The position numbers and the translations under genes are program-made. A DNA stretch of 64,000 bases from Calocera cornea HHB12733 (taxonomy: Eukaryota; Basidiomycota; Dacrymycetes; Dacrymycetales; Dacrymycetaceae). The notes beneath the pieces were generated by a model. The model did not search any database and had not been told where the DNA came from. It saw only the letters and a list, made by a program, of their open reading frames with translations. This document shows, in pieces, positions 1 to 10,956 of this stretch (the stretch's first letter is position 1; each line of letters opens with the position of its first letter). The stretch spans positions 1 to 64,000 of the forward strand of contig KV424009.1 of assembly GCA_001632435.1 (NCBI GenBank). Reading direction: 5' to 3'.

Positions 1-475
1 TTCCCGCGACTCGTCGGCCCTCTTGCCCTGCACCTGCCCACCTTGCGCTCCAGCATCCCAGCTCGCATCCCTTGCCCGTTGCGACCACAACAGCGATGCA
101 ATGAGCTCGTCATAAGCGATGTGACAGAAGGCTATGCTCAGCCTTCGTACTGTGTTCCCCCCAGTGTACGCGATTCATTCATGATAGCTACTGCTCCCCT
201 AATGTGGTACGGGAAACGTTCTCCGCCGGTGCTTCCCTGTACACGCGGTGGCAAGTTGTATCCTATGGAACGCTAGGGCCGGAATTGGGCGTCGAAGGTG
301 AATGCGGTGCCGGACCGTACAAAACTCGGGTGCTGGTCGACGGACTGCGGCTTCCCATGACGTCGCGTAAGGAGGAGCGCCTTCGCGCGCGTTTCTTGGC
401 GACCGCCGTTGTCAATCGGTTCTGATGCTCTATTCGGTTTGATGTTGCGCTCGGACATTGAGGGCAGGCACACCC
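1..475. other. no supported gene at left edge
   Basis: I see no convincing gene here. Reading frames are short and lack recognisable motifs. The first bases could be the end of a gene lying outside the window, but nothing in the translation supports that. Confidence 0.4.
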
Positions 476-2074
476 TCATACCGGAAGTCCCGTCTGTCCC
501 GATTCCAGGTCCGACATCCGGCTTGGGCCACCCTCTTGCCTATTAGTCGGTTGCGGCCTCAGAGACATTTCCAAAGCCTCCATGTCATCATCGCGCAATC
601 CGGTGTACTGGCTGCGCAGGTCGGTCACTCGCCGGACGTGACGCAGTTTGTGCTGGTTCGGAGGCGAGGTGTCTTCAGTGTCTCTCTCGGAAGAGGTTAC
701 GACTGGCGGAGAGCGCAGTGCCTCCTGCTGATCTTGCACGACGCCAGGCCGCCCCAGGTCCTCAGGTATTACTGCAGCGCCTGTCCTCGGACCGCGTGAT
801 ACGGGCGGAGGTTGCAACTCTTTATGCCACACTTGTGCGACACGACATACCGCGGACCTATCGGGGTTTGCAGCTCCACGAAGTGTACATGTATTTCGTG
901 CATCGAGAATGATTGCAGTCGAATTTCCCGCCGATCCGCTTGCCTGAATAACGCGCCCCTCAGTAGGTGGCGTCGAAGAGCCAAACCACGGATGAGTCTG
1001 AAATGCAGCTCCACCAGTACTTCTGCCTTCCTTGGGGTCCCACAAGAACTTCCGCAGCCTCTTGAGAAAGTCTAGTAGGGGGAGAACAAGCAGAAGAAGA
1101 CTCAGCGTCTGACCAAGTGTCCAGTCATCTTCGCCTGGAGAAACGTGCTTCTGATTAATCTGGATTGTGGTTTCCACTCTCCAGATCCAGAACAATGTGT
1201 GCATAGCAACGACACACAATCGCGTGATAATCATCACACCTTCCCTAGGATTGCTGACTGGCCACAGTGGTGATGCCTCATCGGTGTCCGGACCAGGGGG
1301 AATGAACGAGGTGTTGGGGGGCCTTTTAATGCTCGCCACGGTGTGGCGGAGAACACCCGGAATTCTGCCCCAAACCCAATGGGACCTCAATAGAAGTCCA
1401 GCGAGCCAGCCGAACGCACTAACCACTGTTGCACAAGTTGAAAAGCTCAGTAGCTCCAGTCGGATGCCATACGATGTTAATGAAAATGCGAAACCCATTA
1501 CCGCTGAAGCTATTTCAGAGGTACATGCATCCTGTCTTTTCTGAGCTAGTTGCGCATACAACCAAAAGCCTAGCGCCGTTTTCAACGCCACATTAAACAC
1601 AACGAAGCGTGCAAGTCTTGCCCGGCTTTCCATGAAAGCTAGTAAACCCTGCGCAATCTCCCATTCGGGTGATGGAATCTCGTAAAACCCCGGGTTTGTC
1701 CCGGACTTGTACCAGTTGAAGAACTCGCTTGCCAGGCAAGCTGATTGTTGGTTCACCATACTTAGCAGCCACACCAAATATGCATGATATAGGGTTAATT
1801 CCATCCCCCAGATTTGTATCGATGCAGAGATCATCAGCGAGGTTCCGGTCACCAAGAGACTATTGATGCTTGTGCTGGCAGAGTCCCATAGAATCTCTAG
1901 CTCTCTCTGACGCAGCACCCGGGCCGTATCCTGGTGGCTTTCCTCCAGGTCCCAATTGAGCATCTCCAGGCGGATTAGCAGTGTAGTGGCCACGGTGAGC
2001 AAAGCTTGTATGTAGAAGGAAACACGGACACCAATGCCGGCGACGTCGGGGTTAGCAGGGATGAGGCAAGCCAT
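476..2074 (-). CDS. multi-pass membrane protein, basidiomycete-type, function unknown
   Basis: This is an uninterrupted reading frame of about 532 residues. I chose the ATG at 2074 because the frame upstream of it has only a GTG. The N-terminus CLIPANPDVAGIGVRVSFYIQ resembles, from memory, the opening of uncharacterised multi-pass proteins of mushroom fungi. About eight hydrophobic stretches fall near residues 16-34, 67-86, 93-110, 155-178, 190-208, 213-232, 280-298 and 320-336. A hydrophilic, Pro/Ser/Arg-rich tail of about 190 residues follows and is probably cytosolic. No catalytic or transporter motif is visible, so I assign no function. It stands alone, and the next gene begins about 1.5 kb away on the other strand. 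Confidence 0.65.
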   Translation of the reverse strand: MACLIPANPDVAGIGVRVSFYIQALLTVATTLLIRLEMLNWDLEESHQDTARVLRQRELEILWDSASTSINSLLVTGTSLMISASIQIWGMELTLYHAYLVWLLSMVNQQSACLASEFFNWYKSGTNPGFYEIPSPEWEIAQGLLAFMESRARLARFVVFNVALKTALGFWLYAQLAQKRQDACTSEIASAVMGFAFSLTSYGIRLELLSFSTCATVVSAFGWLAGLLLRSHWVWGRIPGVLRHTVASIKRPPNTSFIPPGPDTDEASPLWPVSNPREGVMIITRLCVVAMHTLFWIWRVETTIQINQKHVSPGEDDWTLGQTLSLLLLVLPLLDFLKRLRKFLWDPKEGRSTGGAAFQTHPWFGSSTPPTEGRVIQASGSAGNSTAIILDARNTCTLRGAANPDRSAVCRVAQVWHKELQPPPVSRGPRTGAAVIPEDLGRPGVVQDQQEALRSPPVVTSSERDTEDTSPPNQHKLRHVRRVTDLRSQYTGLRDDDMEALEMSLRPQPTNRQEGGPSRMSDLESGQTGLPV

Positions 2075-3580
2075 CGGTGCAAGAGTGATCTGGGGCGACG
2101 CACTCAGAACAGACCACACAGTGGTCTTATATGGCTCCAGCGTCTCGTAGTCGTATCATTTCAAGATGTCAACGGGGACCAAAGAGGGTTACGTTGTCTG
2201 AAAACCTCGCACTCGATCGTGCCGAAATAGTCAGCACCGGATTTGGTCTGACTGATGCAAGTAGGCGCCGAAAGCACGGCACTGGTCCCCGGATAGCTAT
2301 GGTGTGTATCAACGTCCGCTCAAGGCAACTCCAGACACAAGAATAACCTTCGGATAGCCCACTGGCTATGTCACTTGACGCACGGTAATGTGCCCACACA
2401 GCGCTCCGATTGTTGGCGAGCATTGTCTCCTCAAATAGTTGCAACCGCAGCACCGCACCTTTCCGGACCACTGGTCTTTTCTACTGATCTTCCTAGCTGT
2501 GCAAATAACCGTGGCAGATAGTCTGCAAATTTCAAAACACTCCATGTACGACGTTTTGATGTACAAAGGTACCCTTATAGTTAACAGAGGCATCGGCACG
2601 CGTGGAGGACTGAGTCTCTTGGTGCTGTCAAGGCGTTTCAGCGCCTATTTCCTCTGCTCCTCAAATTTTCAATCCCTTCCCACAGCACTTTCCCGGTAGC
2701 CGGATCCTCAGTGTGGGCACGTACCTTCCACCCATGCCCCCGGAATGAGATACTGCGGAACCCCCCTAACACCCTCTGTAAAGATAGAAGAACCACTGAA
2801 CAGCCACATCATAATAGCTGCCCGTTTTAGAAATCTGCCTCGAGCGATGTACCATCATAAAGATATGTACCGTTGTCAAGAGGAGTGGAATCAAGATCTA
2901 TCCTCTGTAAGACCCAGGCGATGAAGGTTGAGGATGCGTTTGAGGATGCGTTTGAGGACGCGTTTGACTTCTTGTGGTTTCGCGTAAGCACAGGCACATT
3001 GACGCACGAGTTTCTTGGAGTTCGACGACCAAGCTGTCATTCTGCTCAATACCAGTCTAATCTGTCTGCCGAGGGCGCACGCAGGAGGACCGTCGGTGCT
3101 CGGATAGTCTATGTTGGCCACATTGTATTCAACTCGGTTGCGTGAAGGAAGCATCCGGAACCAGCTAGTTCTGAACCGGCAGTCTTACCGTTTCGGGCCC
3201 TTCCTTCGTAATCCGGGAATGACTCCCAACCTCCGGCAAAATCAAACCGGAGGAGAACAAGCAAGCCATCCCAGCAGTACTGGGAACAGCGCTACAGGCA
3301 TTGACCGCGTCCAATGCCCATTGTCTCAAGGAAAGCTACCGCGTTGGCAACCAGTCCAACCGCCGTAGACGGAAAATGGTGCGTCATTGGCATGTTTCTA
3401 TTCATCTTACCACGTAATTATTCAATGATTGGCTTGGAGGGGGAGATCTGGTGTGGATGAAATCTTGGGATGGAAGAAAGGAGTTTGACGACCGAGGCCC
3501 CAACGAGTGACTAACAACGTCATCAGGGATCCTGGCTTCCTCGCAACCTCCTTCCCTGGGCACCCTCACTCCTCATAACG
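2075..3580. other. intergenic, no supported gene
   Basis: Only short unconvincing frames are present. The stretch has lower GC than its neighbours and should hold the promoter of the leftward membrane-protein gene and that of the first SDR gene at 3581. One short tandem repeat (2930-2965) is listed separately. Confidence 0.4.
2930..2965. repeat. three tandem copies of a 12-bp unit
   Basis: The unit GAGGATGCGTTT is repeated three times head to tail, with one substitution in the third copy. It lies outside any supported gene and looks like a small slippage repeat. Confidence 0.85.
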
Positions 3581-5061
3581 ATGGGTCAAGCATGGGCAAT
3601 GCTTATCCAGGCCTTCACCGAGGGTTTCCCTCCCAAAAGCAAATTCATGCCCAGGGACATACCTGATCTGACGAGTAGGGTGGTGATTGTCACCGTGCGT
3701 TTTTCGAGTAGTTGGCTTCGGTGAATGGGAGAGTGAACCTCTGTTCAGGGCGGCAATACGGGCATTGGCAAGGCAACTTGCAGGGTGCGTCTCTTCCATA
3801 CTTCTTCAACTACAGGAGCTGACCCATCCACAGTATCTGCTCCTCAAGAATGCCAAAGTGTATATGGCCAGCCGCTCACGCGGGAAGGCCGAGGCGGCGA
3901 TCACGGAGCTCAAGCAAGTCACCGGCAATGGCAACTTGCATTTCTTGAGGTTGGACTTAGCGGATTTGGAGAGCGTGAAGGCTTGTGTAGAGGAATTTTT
4001 GAGGTGCGTATTGCAGTGAATGATCCGAGGGCGTGACTGATCATCCGGTCTAGTAAAGAAAACCAACTACACCTGCTGTTCAATAACGCGTACGGTCGTC
4101 CATCAGCATCTGACGACTGAGCTCATATATCGCCAGAGGTGTTATGGGCACTCCAATGAATCAGCTCACCAAACAGGGCTTCGACTTACAGTTTGGAACT
4201 AACGTGATCGGTATGTATGCATCTAATGTTTTCCTAGCTTACCTCTTTTCCCGTACTGACAGGTTTCAGGCCACGCATACCTGACAATGCTCCTGCTCCC
4301 TACGCTGCTCGAGACCGCACTAGTATCGCCGCCGGGAGCTGTGCGAGTGATCAATGACAGCTCACAGTACGTCTAGGAGAATATCACGACCTTGAGGACT
4401 GAATGTAACATCGGATACAGAGTACACATGGGTGCCTCCTGGGCAGGGATCAACTACGATACGCTGAGGGATGGGCCGGGGAGGAAGAAGATGGGCTCGA
4501 TGGCGGCGTATAACCAGTCTAAATGGGTATGACATCTGATTCTGAGCTTGATATGTATCGTTTGTTGACTTGCGGCTTGAAGGGCAATGTAGTCTTCGCA
4601 AAGGAGCTTGCTCGGCGGTACGGAGATCAAGGGATCGTGTCAACTTCTCTCAATCCCGGTTTGTTTCAGTCTGCATCGTCTACCCTCCCGTATTCATCTG
4701 CGTGGCAGGTGCAATACGAACCGATCTATTCCGACATCTGCCGAGCTTCGCAAAACACGCGTTTGTGAGTCTCCGACTGATGGATGGGATGTCCGTTCTG
4801 CTGATTGCCTTTAGAATTGGCTTCTTTTCGATGCCGATCCGTATGGCGCTCTTACCCAGTTGTATGCTGGCACGTCGCCCGAAACTGCGTCTGCTCATGG
4901 CAAGGTATACACTCACCGGCCCAATTTGATGCACGAGCTTATACCCATTACAGTACTTCATACCCCTGGCACGAGAAGGGCTGCCTCGAGCGGACACCGA
5001 GAACCCAGAGGCAGGACGGCACCTGTGGGAATACATTGAGGAGTTTACAGCGAACATATAA
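3581..5061 (+). CDS. short-chain dehydrogenase, tandem family copy 1
   Basis: This is an NAD(P)-dependent oxidoreductase of the SDR superfamily, of the retinol-dehydrogenase/WW-oxidoreductase-like kind common in fungi; its substrate is unknown. Splicing ten introns gives 320 residues. The N-terminus [20 protein letters not shown] leads into [21 protein letters not shown], the TGxxxGIG cofactor motif. Further on are LFNNAGVMG (NNAG motif), a Ser in VINDSSQ, and the catalytic Tyr-Lys in AAYNQSKW. The C-terminus ends [11 protein letters not shown]...YFIPLAREG...[12 protein letters not shown]. The glycine motif lies on one 36-nt exon (3749-3784), which the neighbouring copies split into 13 + 23 nt. 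The next copy starts 220 bp downstream on the same strand. Confidence 0.85.
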
Positions 5062-5281
5062 GAGTCGCGTGGCGCACAATACCAGATCATCCATTACGCT
5101 ATATCCTGCATAAATCAAATATGAACTGCATCAGGCCCTGAAGAAGTTCCAGGGTCATCTTGCGCTTCTTCACCTTCTCCGAGGACCCGAAGCCAGCACA
5201 CAACCGTCTTTTGACCTTATTATCCGGGGCAAGATCAACTCTCCATTCGCTTCGTATTTCTCTCTGTGTGACTTTAACGAT

Positions 5282-6735
5282 ATGGGACAGGCATTATCGG
5301 AAGTCTTTCCTCCAAAGCCGGTGTGGAGCGTCGACCAGATTCCGGACTTGACTGGGAAGGTCGTGATCGTTACGGTGCGCGATGACAAGCGAACAACGCA
5401 ATGCAACTTATAACCTAGCTCCACGTAGGGAGGTAATACCGGTATGCTGTGCTGTGGGTGAGGGAAGCGTGGGTTGAATACTGACATCTACACAGGCATC
5501 GGCAAGGTGACATGCAAGGTGTGAACGAAGTCCTTTTACGCTCCTGTAATCCCTGTTCAGCAAGACTGCAGTACCTCCTCCTGAACAATGCGAAAGTCTA
5601 CATGGCCACCCGTTCTCAAGAAAGGGCAGAGGCGGCGATCGCCGATCTCAAGAATATCACGAAGAAGGATGATATCCACTTCCTTAGGCTTGACTTAGCG
5701 GACTTGGAGAGCGTTAAAGTGTCAGCGGCTGAATTTCAAAGGCGCGCCGGCAGCTTATTGCAACTGCAGCGAAGGCTGACAGTTGTACGTAGTAAGGAGA
5801 AGCAGCTGCATATGCTGTTCAACAACGCGTGAGCGTTTGGGCTGGTGACGTGCCAACACTGGCTGATGCGGCGACAGGGGAGTCATGACCACCCCGATGG
5901 ACAGGCTCACGAAGCAAGGCTTTGATATGCAGTTCGGGACGAATGTTATTGGTATGTACCGAGCTGTATGCTTTGAGAAATGGTCTGACAGTGGAGCAGG
6001 ACATGCTTACCTCACGAGGCTGCTGCTTTCTATCTTGCTTGAGACGGCCAAGACAGCAGGCACGGTGCGGGTGATCAATACCAGCTCCAAGTATCTCGCG
6101 TTCTTCTGGGAAACGATGTAAGGCTCACAGAGATTCAGCGGGCATGTTGGTGCACCGAAAGGGGGCATCCTCTGGGATACTCTGAAGGACGGACCGATGA
6201 GAAAGAAAAAGCTGGGCCGACAAAGCGCGTACTTCCAATCCAAATGGGTAGGCATCTTCTTCGTCCATCAGTTGTCGACGCGAGCTGATTGCCTTACAGG
6301 CTAACCTTGTCTTTTCCAAAGAGGTCGCCCGCAGATACGGGGAGCAGGGCATCGTCTCGACTGCGTTGAACCCAGGGGCAATCCGTACCGAGCCGTGGCG
6401 GCATGTCCCCAAATGGGTACCAGGGATGCTCGTGGGTCGTCATGCCGTACCGGTATCCTTCCAGTTGAGGAATAACAAGATGCTTACAGGCCTGGTTCCT
6501 CGCCGATGCTGATCCGTTGGGCGCTATCACACAAGTGTATGCGGGAACCGCGCCGGAGACAGCTGCGGCGAATGGCAAAGTGGGTCTGGAGCTCATACCC
6601 CGACTCACCCCACTAAAAGCTTGGCAGTACTTCATCCCTTGGGCTCGGGAGGGCAGTGCCCGAGTAGACACAGAGGACGAGGATGTCGGAAAGAAGCTGT
6701 GGGATTACATCGATGAGGTGACCGCCCAGATTTGA
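5282..6735 (+). CDS. short-chain dehydrogenase, tandem family copy 2
   Basis: It is paralogous to the copy at 3581, begins [20 protein letters not shown] and has the same SDR layout: [20 protein letters not shown], a Ser in VINTSS and the Tyr-Lys in SAYFQSKW. The glycine motif is built from a 13-nt microexon (5429-5441) and a 23-nt exon (5496-5518), each flanked by introns. At 5742-5792 the intron that copies 1 and 3 also have begins with GC where they have GT. It is 51 nt long and free of stop codons, so the protein is 312 residues if it is spliced (GC-AG) or 329 if it is retained. The SDR family is secure; the substrate is unknown. Confidence 0.82.
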
Positions 6736-6973
6736 AGGTTTTCTCTAAGTTAGTCAGTTTCGTGGGGAATTGAATGTCATGTCGAATACGTAAAGGGCTG
6801 GACGAAGGGCGCCGGAGGCAGGGACGCGCGGTTCGGCCCGGTAGATTACAGGGTCGTCGACAAGGACGTTCCACGACAACCCTGCCCCGCACATAACCAG
6901 CACATCATGCCAGTCGGCTGAGGGTCAACTTGCAGTCTGCTTCGTACAGCGACATCCTAATCCCCAACATAGC

Positions 6974-8445
6974 ATGTTTGAAAACATTGGACAGACACTC
7001 TCGGAGATCTTTCCTCCCAAGCCGGTCTGGACTGTCGACAAGATCCCGGACTTGAGCGGCAAGGTCGCGATTGTAACGGTACGCCGTAGGATGCTACGCC
7101 GACCACGCGGTTTACTGATTGTCATATTCAGGGAGGGAACACCGGTACGTGGTACTTTGCAATAGCATAGTACCTGCTTAACGTTGCTGTACACACAGGC
7201 ATTGGTAAAGTGACCTGCAAGGTGTGTGACGATCACCTTGTCCTCTGAACCGTGGCTGACGCGCTCCTAGTATCTCCTGCTCAACAATGCAAAGGTATAC
7301 ATGGCGTCCCGCTCTCAGGAAAAGGCGGATGCAGCGATCGCAGACCTGAAAGCTGTCACTAAGAAGGACGATATCTACTTTTTGTCACTCGACCTCGCTG
7401 ATCTGGCGAGCGTCAAGAAGGCTGCTGCGGAATTCCAGAGGTGCGTCGTATGTGCCCCGACCAACATTAAAGCTGAGAATATCATGTAGCAAGGAGACCC
7501 AACTACACTTGCTGTTCAACAATGCGTGCGCTGATATACTTGCGGGTGCCAGAATTGGCCTGACGAGATGACAGGGGTGTGATGGCTTGCCCCATGGAGC
7601 AGATCACCAAACAGGGCCTCGACATGCAATTCGGGACGAATGTAATCGGTATGTATACAAGCAAATGCTTCATCCCCAGGCATTTGACGGGCCGACAGGA
7701 CACGGGTACTTCACCAAGCTGCTGCTTCCCACACTGGTCGCAACAGCCAAGACGACACCGGATGGCAAAGTACGCGTCATCAACACAAGTTCAAAGTGCG
7801 TGCTCTACTGAAAATGTCATTGCGAAAAACTGACGCGTGACGTAGTGGGCATATCGGAGCACCGAAAGGCGGTATCCTCTGGGATACGTTGAAGGAAGGG
7901 CCGATCAGGCTGAAGAAGCTTGGTCCCCAATCCGCCTACTTCCAGTCCAAATGGGTTCGGACAATACGTAGCATCCTGTTCGTCTCCCCACTCTGACTTG
8001 TATGCTTGTAGGGAAACGTCGTCTTTTCGGACGAGCTCGCCCGCCAATACGGAGATCAGGGCATCGTGTCGACCTCCTTGAACCCGGGCGCGATTCGCAC
8101 CGAGTTGGCGCGCTATGCGCCTCAGTGGATCATGAGAATTTTCGTGAGTCCTTTTCGGCTGGCATTCCGCATGAGCTGAGATCATGGCATCCAGAATGGA
8201 ATGCTCAATGAAGCCGACCCGTTTGGCGCCATGACCCAGTTGTACGCTGGGACAGCGCCGGAGACCGCTTCTGCTAATGGCAAGGTGAGCGACTAGCTTG
8301 TGTGCAAAGCCGGTCCTCACGAAGACATTGTAACTAGTACTTTATCCCTTGGGCTCGGCCAGGCGTCCCGCGTGCGGACACAGAGGACGAGGAGGTAGCG
8401 AAGAAGCTATGGAACTACATCGACGAAGTCACTGCTGATATTTGA
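6974..8445 (+). CDS. short-chain dehydrogenase, tandem family copy 3
   Basis: This is the third intact member of the tandem array. It begins MFENIGQTLSEIFPPKPVWT and reads [17 protein letters not shown] over the 13-nt microexon (7132-7144) and 23-nt exon (7199-7221). LFNNAGVMA, the Ser in VINTSS and the Tyr-Lys in SAYFQSKW complete the SDR active site. The C-terminus runs [25 protein letters not shown] and LWNYIDEVTADI. It is very close in sequence to copy 2, and the decayed fragment downstream resembles its C-terminal half, so copy 3 or its ancestor is the likely source. The gap from copy 2 is 238 bp on the same strand. The substrate cannot be inferred. Confidence 0.84.
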
Positions 8446-8574
8446 CTAGAACAGTGTAACCAGTGAGTTGGTTTTAAATGGGACAATGTCGAATAGGTAT
8501 TACGTCACGGGTGAAATCGGGCCGAGGACATTTCAAAATCCTTGTTCTCCGTTTGAGTTGGACTCCTCTTCACC

Positions 8575-8998
8575 CAGGAGCCCGCCCGTCGCTATGGAGA
8601 TCAGGACATCGTCTCCACCGCCTTGAATCCGGGCGAGGTCCGCACCGAGCTCGCCCGCTATGCTTCGCAGTGGATGATAATATGTACTCTTGGTAGGAAC
8701 AGTTAGTATAAGTTACGGCTGATGTGATCTAATGGCGATTTAGAACTTCTTAATGGTCGACACCGACTCGCTAGGCGCTGTTACCCAGCTGTACGCTGGC
8801 ACGGCGCCAGAGACCGCCTCGGCGAATGGCAAGGTCCGTTTCCATATCGGTTCTCATGGCAAAAGCAGTACTGACGAAGGGCCGAATCAGCACTTTATAC
8901 CGTGGGCTCGGGATGGCCTCTTCCGGGAAGATGCGAACGACCCAGGACCTGGGAAGAAATTGTGGGATTATGTGGACGAGGTCACTGCTGACGTCTGA
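8575..8998 (+). pseudogene. truncated SDR copy (tandem family remnant)
   Basis: Only the C-terminal half of the family is present. It runs from the [17 protein letters not shown] segment, through a degraded exon junction near 8680-8745, to [25 protein letters not shown] and LWDYVDEVTADV with a normal stop at 8996-8998. The cofactor-binding and catalytic Tyr-Lys halves are missing, so it cannot make an active SDR. Homology to copy 3 begins abruptly near 8578, which fits a partial duplication or a deletion. The final exon still reads cleanly, so the decay may be recent. Confidence 0.8.
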
Positions 8999-9087
8999 AG
9001 ACATGTTAAGTACGGTTCGTCGTCGCTATTTCTCGGTTAATCAGGGACTGGTTTATTGTGCATGGCAAGCAGCAGGTGCACGGTCCA

Positions 9088-10110
9088 TTAGGATATATGC
9101 ATCCCGCCGTCCACAGCGAACACCTTGCCTGCGCATTGCTCAGTCCTCCCGCCCGCACGCGTACTGGCCCGACCCGACTCACCAGTCGTCCACCCGGCCG
9201 CATCGGACGCAAAATACGAAACGATGCCTGCGATCTCCTCTGGCTTGCCCAGGCGCTTCATGGGAAACAAGCCCGTGGCAGCCGCCTTCCACTGCTCGGC
9301 AGTGATGCCCATCATTGCCGCTCCTTGGCTCTCGAATATGTCCACTGGGTAGCCGCACATGAGCACCTGCGCATCCAAGACCAGGAGGGAGGAAGGAAGG
9401 AAGGAAGGAAGGAAGGAAGGAAGGATGTCGCACGCACTCATCTTCGTCCCCTCAATAAACCCCGGCGCGTATGCATTCACCGTGATCCCGTGCGGAGCCC
9501 ACTCGAGCGCAGCGCACATCGTCAGCCCGCGGATGGCAAACTTGCTCGCGCAGTACGCGCCGCACAAGGCTGCCCCGGTGAGTCCGGCGACGGAGCACCC
9601 GCCGATGATGCGGCCCCCGCGGCCTTGCGCGATCATCTGCTTCGCGGCGGCCTGGTAGCAGAGCAGGCAGGAGCGCGCGTTGTTCGTTTGCGTCGTGTCC
9701 CACTCGTCCACGGTCACTGCGCGCACCAGACCGTTAGCACGCGGGACGGGGTGGGGGGTGGGGGAAGACGCACGCTCCAGCAATGGCCTGGGCCGGAACA
9801 CCCCCGCATTAGCAACCATGACGTCCAGCCCGCCCAACTCCGCCACACACTCGTCCACGATCCGCTGCACATCCCCAGCTTGGCTCACGTCCCCACCAAC
9901 AACATGACAGCGCGCGCCGTGTTTCTCCCGGAGCTGCGCTGCGAGCGCGTCGGCCTTGGGCAGCTGGGGCGGCAGGTCCGTGAGACAGATGTCGAGCCCG
10001 TCCGCCGCGAGCTTGAGCGCGATCGCCCGGCCCAGATCGCCCGCCGCGCCTGTGACGATGGCGACGCGGCGCGCGGGGGCGGGGGGTGCAGCAGCAGGAG
10101 AGGCAGACAT
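9088..10110 (-). CDS. classical SDR oxidoreductase (diacetyl reductase / 3-oxoacyl-ACP reductase-like)
   Basis: This classical SDR is not part of the tandem family next to it. With three introns removed it has 272 residues. The ATG at 10110 begins MSASPAAAPPAP and precedes VAIVTGAAGDLGRA (TGxxxGxG). VMVANAG, Ser in CSVAG and YCASK supply the catalytic residues, ITVNAYAPGFIEGTKM is the post-catalytic PG motif, and VFAVDGGMHIS is the C-terminal end. The introns at 9717-9773 (57 nt), 9345-9437 (93 nt) and 9129-9182 (54 nt) are all multiples of three with no in-frame stop, so the unspliced frame stays open. The 93-nt intron holds a (GGAA)n tract. The substrate is uncertain: acetoin/diacetyl, a sugar alcohol or 3-oxoacyl compounds are all possible. 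Confidence 0.85.
   Translation of the reverse strand: MSASPAAAPPAPARRVAIVTGAAGDLGRAIALKLAADGLDICLTDLPPQLPKADALAAQLREKHGARCHVVGGDVSQAGDVQRIVDECVAELGGLDVMVANAGVFRPRPLLERASSPTPHPVPRANGLVRAVTVDEWDTTQTNNARSCLLCYQAAAKQMIAQGRGGRIIGGCSVAGLTGAALCGAYCASKFAIRGLTMCAALEWAPHGITVNAYAPGFIEGTKMSACDILPSFLPSFLPSSLLVLDAQVLMCGYPVDIFESQGAAMMGITAEQWKAAATGLFPMKRLGKPEEIAGIVSYFASDAAGWTTGESGRASTRAGGRTEQCAGKVFAVDGGMHIS
9391..9424. repeat. (GGAA)n microsatellite inside an intron
   Basis: Just over eight uninterrupted GGAA units lie inside the second intron of the leftward SDR gene. On the coding strand they read TTCC and lengthen its pyrimidine-rich stretch. Confidence 0.95.
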
Positions 10111-10196
10111 TGCGGAGGAGGGTCGACAGTGTAGTGAGAGAGAGTGCACTGCTTGGGGTGGGGGAGCGCCTGCGCTTGGGCTGGGGCGTGCCAGTG

Positions 10197-10203
10197 CTTT
10201 ATA
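10197..10203 (-). promoter_or_regulatory. TATA box of the classical SDR gene
   Basis: On the minus strand the sequence reads TATAAAG, 87 bp upstream of the chosen ATG at 10110. The spacing suits a core promoter with a short leader. Confidence 0.5.
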
Positions 10204-10956
10204 GGTGGACTGTGCGTGGGAAAGCCGGCGAGCAGACGGCAGCCGTCCATACAAACATATATTGGCTATTCACTGCCTGTCACAGCCGTGGCATGAGTCG
10301 ACCTCCTCCGCTGGTTCACCCTATTGATGTTGACTGATGTGTATGGGTGTGGCTTTGACACGATGGTGTGAGGGGCTGTACTGGCCGAGCTGATTAGCAA
10401 AGCGAGGAAGCACAGACGCAGTGAGGTTGGAATGGGAACTGGTCCAGCAGCGGCGCTCGTCCTTGCCCGTTTGGATTCAAACACGAATCGGCTCGCAAGT
10501 CGGTTTGGCCGCCGTGAGACACCCGGCGGACTCGTGTCGGCTCCGACGGCGAGAGGAGGCGAGGTGTGGGAATAGAAAGGCAACGGCTCTGGACGGCATG
10601 ACGGACGTCTCTCTGCTCTTGAAACCTTGCCATCAATAAATGCTGTGCTCCGAGCCGCATCGAGACCAAGCCAGTCGGACTAGTGACTCGGAGTCGCGAT
10701 TGAATGCTGAGTCGGTGCACCGTTCAGAGTCGGTCGCCGCTCCTCGTCATCTTCGGCGCACGTGAAGTCGCGGGGGCAAAGGGGTGACGTTGCCTATACG
10801 CTCACCGGATCGGGCGCCCGCCCCTCGCTCGTCTCGCCCTCCCTAGCCAAAGCAGCCAACCCGCACGCGACCCCCCCGGCTCCTATTCTCCTTCAATCAA
10901 CGCTCCTGTTGCCCGCTCCCACCGTCTACTGCTATAACCCGGGCAGTCGTACACGC
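10204..10956. other. divergent intergenic region, no gene
   Basis: This GC-rich stretch lies between the leftward SDR and the rightward lipase gene. I see no coding region in it, and it should hold the lipase promoter. Confidence 0.4.
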
